Source of the DNA: Chitinophagaceae bacterium UBA5175
GTDB taxonomy: Bacteria; Bacteroidota; Bacteroidia; Chitinophagales; Chitinophagaceae
Direction: 5' to 3'
Assembly (NCBI GenBank): GCA_002413325.1
Contig: DHWT01000105.1
Coordinates: forward strand, 9,345 to 17,665
DNA: 8,321 bases
Shown here: positions 5,845 to 8,321 of the stretch, in pieces
Position numbering within the stretch: the first letter of the stretch is position 1
Layout of the letters: every line of letters begins with the position of its first letter
Translations under genes and position numbers: made by a program
Notes under the pieces: model-generated
What the model was told of the DNA's origin: nothing
The model's input: the letters and a program-made list of their open reading frames with translations, nothing else
Databases searched by the model: none

Positions 5845-7563
5845 ATGGGTGATCCGGGCCAGGTGTATGTAAACAGCAGGGGACTCCGGCAACATCAATT
5901 CGACGCCATCGTGGTCGGCTCCGGAATCAGCGGGGGCTGGGCTGCCAAAGAGCTTTGTGAAAAAGGTTTAAAAACCCTGGTCGTGGAAAGAGGAAGAAAT
6001 GTGATTCATATAAAAGATTATCCGACAGCCATGATGGCCCCCTGGGAATTTCCGCACGGCCTGACCAATACCATTGCTGATGAAAAAGAAGATCCCATCT
6101 CATCGGAAAAATATAATCCCGGCACAAAACATTTCTTTGTAAACGACCGCGAATATCCCTATATACAGGACGACCCTTTTCACTGGGTACGTGGTTACCA
6201 GGTAGGTGGCCGCTCACTGACCTGGGGAAGGCAATGCTACCGCCTGAGTGATCTGGACTTCGAAGCCAATCTGAAAGATGGCCATGGCGTGGACTGGCCG
6301 ATTCGTTACGGGGACCTGGCTCCGTGGTATGATTATGTGGAAGAGTTCACGGGGATCAGCGGCCGGCCAGAAGGACTGTCCCAATTGCCGGACGGCAACT
6401 TTCTTCCGCCCATCGACATGAATTGCCTGGAAGATTATTTTGCCACAAAAATAGCGACACTTTACAAAAACCGTGTGGTGACACCAGCACGGGTGGCCAA
6501 CCTGAGCAGGGGCTGGAAGGGCAGGGGACCCTGCCAGTACCGGAACCTGTGCGACCGGGGCTGCCCCTTCGGCGGATATTTCAGCAGTAATTCAGCCACT
6601 TTACCCGCTGCAGCAGCCACGGGAAATTTATCCGTGGTGTATGATGCCGTGGTTGCTGAAGTTTTATACGATGATAAAAAACAGCGGGCCACGGGTGTAC
6701 GGATCATCGATACCCACACAAAGGAAGTGACCGAATACTTTGCAAAAATCATTTTCCTGAACGCCTCTACCATTGATACAGCATCCATACTGCTTCGATC
6801 GGTTTCATCCCGATTTCCGGACGGACTGGGTAATGATTCGAAACAGGCAGGGCATAATCTCATGGATCATATTCTGGGAGCCGGGGCAACAGGAGACTAT
6901 GAAGGCATGAAGGACCAATATTATTATGGAAGAAAACCCGCAGGTATTTATATACCGAGATTCAGGAACCTGGATCAAGAGACCAGCCGGAATGATTATA
7001 TCAGGGGCTGGGGATTCCAGGCCAGCGGGTCAAGAAAAGGCTGGGAAAACCTGGGCACTGAAATTCCCGGGTTTGGGAAAACATTTAAAGAAAAACTTTT
7101 AAAACCAGGCCCATGGACGCTCTGGATTGGCGGCTGGGGTGAAACCCTTCCAAACTATGATAACCATATTTCGTTCGATGATACAAAAAAAGACAACTGG
7201 GGTCTCCCCGTCGTGCATATCCATTTTAAATATGGCACCAACGAAAAGGCCATGAAAAAAGATATTCAGCAGTCGGCCATGGAAATGCTTGATAAAACCG
7301 GCTTCAGCGGAATCCTTGGTTTCAATTATGATTTGCCCGGCGGCTCGGCCGTTCATGAGATGGGTACGGCGCGCATGGGACGGGATCCAAAAACTTCCGT
7401 ACTGAATGGAATGAACCAGGTACATGCGGTGAAAAACGTTTTCATTACAGATGGAAGCTGCATGACCTCAGCCGCCTGGCAAAACCCATCCCTGACCTAT
7501 ATGGCACTTACCGCCAGGGCCTGTGATTTTGCCGTGAATGAAATGAAGAAAGGAAATCTTTAG
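5845..7563 (+). CDS. GMC-family FAD oxidoreductase, gluconate/glucose dehydrogenase-type large subunit with predicted Fe-S site
   Basis: This is a 572-residue glucose-methanol-choline flavoprotein that oxidises an alcohol group of a sugar, sugar acid or polyol. The FAD-binding loop is GSGISGG (25-31), with E48 in VVERG at the end of the second strand. GGRSLTWG (121-128) is the second FAD contact. C-X5-C-X3-C at C230, C236 and C240 (CQYRNLCDRGC) has the same spacing as the [3Fe-4S] ligands reported for Burkholderia FAD-glucose dehydrogenase. The C-terminal catalytic pair is H504 (HEMGTARMG, 504-512) and N547 (AWQNPSLTYMALTARA, 544-559). The protein has no signal peptide of its own, which fits hitchhiker export by the Tat-bearing small subunit encoded 6 nt upstream. 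Its stop codon overlaps the stop of the opposing porin gene by 4 nt. Substrate and electron acceptor cannot be read from sequence. A sugar or sugar acid is the likely class. Confidence 0.92.
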   Translation: MGDPGQVYVNSRGLRQHQFDAIVVGSGISGGWAAKELCEKGLKTLVVERGRNVIHIKDYPTAMMAPWEFPHGLTNTIADEKEDPISSEKYNPGTKHFFVNDREYPYIQDDPFHWVRGYQVGGRSLTWGRQCYRLSDLDFEANLKDGHGVDWPIRYGDLAPWYDYVEEFTGISGRPEGLSQLPDGNFLPPIDMNCLEDYFATKIATLYKNRVVTPARVANLSRGWKGRGPCQYRNLCDRGCPFGGYFSSNSATLPAAAATGNLSVVYDAVVAEVLYDDKKQRATGVRIIDTHTKEVTEYFAKIIFLNASTIDTASILLRSVSSRFPDGLGNDSKQAGHNLMDHILGAGATGDYEGMKDQYYYGRKPAGIYIPRFRNLDQETSRNDYIRGWGFQASGSRKGWENLGTEIPGFGKTFKEKLLKPGPWTLWIGGWGETLPNYDNHISFDDTKKDNWGLPVVHIHFKYGTNEKAMKKDIQQSAMEMLDKTGFSGILGFNYDLPGGSAVHEMGTARMGRDPKTSVLNGMNQVHAVKNVFITDGSCMTSAAWQNPSLTYMALTARACDFAVNEMKKGNL

Positions 7564-8321
7564 AAATAGACATGCACACGGGCTGCCAGCAGGGATACAG
7601 GCCCACGGTCCCGGTTATACGCCGGATTTTCGACAAACTGATAATCCAGGGTCGCGAAAAGCTGCTCAAAGAGTTTTACTTCATAAAATAATTCTGCAAT
7701 ATTTTCCCTCGAGTAATGCACGAGTTTACCATCCCCGATCATGAATCCATATCCTCCGGTATTCAGGAAATCCCGGTGGCCGGAAGAAATTCCGTTACTC
7801 ACAAAGGCTACACCGATATTGTCAGCATGTCTTCCTTTGCCAATTCCGAAATAGCGCAGTCCCAGGCTCCCGCTATTATCTATTTCCGCAAAAGCCCAGG
7901 TGGCGGTTTTCCCGTCATTCCATCCCAAACGGAAAAATCCGTTCAGCCTGCTACTCAAGGTCTGGTCTAAACTGATACCGAAACCGAATTTCTTTCCTCC
8001 GTAATGCTTTCCGTAAATCACATCCAGGGAGGTATCCGTACCGTTCTGGTATTCGTTGATCACGGTTTGGTAGGCAGGCGCTTTGGAAGTGTTATAATAA
8101 AACAATAGCCTGGCATTACCCGGCAAACCATGAAATGAATATTTTTTTTGGATTTCAAATGTCTCGCTGTTGGTTTGAGTCCAGTTGAAATTCAGGGAAG
8201 GACCGTTTGCATATACCGGCATCAGGGCGGTTCCCGCGCGAAGAACCCAGCCGGGTGTATAATACTCGAGGACCAGACCTCCCGTATATCCCCTGGTATT
8301 GGCCGCATAATCGTAAGCACC
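7560..8321 (-). CDS. OprB-like carbohydrate porin, N-terminus cut by window edge
   Basis: This is the C-terminal 253 residues of an outer-membrane beta-barrel resembling the OprB carbohydrate-selective porin family. The frame is open through the right edge. The internal Met at 8222 is not the start, because the upstream codons continue the family pattern (GAYDYAANTRGYTGG, then LEYYTPGWVLRAG). Alternating hydrophobic strands with aromatic girdles run throughout. The segment WAFAEIDNSGSLGLRYFGIG, then the GVAFVSNGISSGHRDFLNTG region, and the end ENPAYNRDRGPVSLLAARVH followed by VYF fit the family. The protein ends in Phe, as expected for barrel assembly by BamA. It converges on the GMC dehydrogenase gene with a 4-nt overlap. 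Uptake of a sugar that the dehydrogenase oxidises is a reasonable inference but unproven. A run of eight A in the coding strand (plus 8142-8149) is noted. Confidence 0.82.
   Translation of the reverse strand, partial: GAYDYAANTRGYTGGLVLEYYTPGWVLRAGTALMPVYANGPSLNFNWTQTNSETFEIQKKYSFHGLPGNARLLFYYNTSKAPAYQTVINEYQNGTDTSLDVIYGKHYGGKKFGFGISLDQTLSSRLNGFFRLGWNDGKTATWAFAEIDNSGSLGLRYFGIGKGRHADNIGVAFVSNGISSGHRDFLNTGGYGFMIGDGKLVHYSRENIAELFYEVKLFEQLFATLDYQFVENPAYNRDRGPVSLLAARVHVYF

Noticed and set aside
8142..8149. Run of eight T (A in the coding strand) in the porin gene as a phase-variation tract
   Set aside because: It encodes a Gln-Lys-Lys stretch in an otherwise AT-rich segment. Eight A is not unusual, and nothing else suggests switching.
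8220..8222. ATG at 8222 as the porin start
   Set aside because: The 33 codons upstream to the window edge are open and show the GRGYT-type and EYYTPGW barrel sequence of the family, so the Met is internal.

Overview
The window looks like chromosomal DNA of a Bacteroidota bacterium, probably of the Chitinophagia/Cytophagia type. This is inferred from protein style and layout. The ExbB/ExbD pair has the Bacteroidota form, the YpdA-type reductase carries an Ile variant of the GxGPxG loop that I associate with this phylum, and a GMC oxidoreductase is paired with a Gluconate_2-dh3 subunit. None of the starts has a clear Shine-Dalgarno sequence. No phage, transposon, tRNA, rRNA or CRISPR signal was seen.

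Layout: (1) At 1-587 (minus) is the N-terminal two-thirds of a CPBP/CAAX-type membrane protease that runs off the left edge. (2) It diverges from peptidase T (700-1956, plus). (3) Peptidase T converges, with overlapping stop codons, on a YpdA-family flavin disulfide reductase (1953-2930, minus). (4) That reductase diverges from a SPFH/band-7 membrane protein (3045-3977, plus). (5) A 97-bp AT-rich spacer with opposed arrays of a 7-bp repeat separates the SPFH gene from exbB (4075-4779). Next come a 76-bp spacer with a stem-loop, exbD with a TTG start (4856-5260), a Tat-signal-bearing gluconate-2-dehydrogenase-type small subunit (5263-5838) and a large GMC flavoprotein (5845-7563). The last three genes are almost touching and are probably co-transcribed. 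(6) On the opposite strand, again with overlapping stop codons, lies the C-terminal part of an OprB-like carbohydrate porin (7560-8321), cut by the right edge.

How the genes may work together: the right half reads as a cell-envelope sugar-oxidation locus. An outer-membrane carbohydrate porin would admit substrate. A periplasmic flavoprotein with a C-X5-C-X3-C motif, like the [3Fe-4S] site of FAD-dependent glucose and fructose dehydrogenases, would oxidise it, exported by the Tat signal on its small partner. ExbB/ExbD is a proton-driven energiser placed in the same transcription unit, although no TonB is present in the window. The left half is housekeeping: peptide turnover, thiol redox balance, and membrane protein or lipid organisation.

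The most interesting points are the predicted Fe-S site in the GMC enzyme without an adjacent cytochrome subunit, the exbD-dehydrogenase operon, the opposed heptamer array before exbB, the loss of the YpdA active-site cysteine, and two convergent gene pairs that each overlap by exactly 4 nt. I see no clearly new defence or mobile system here.
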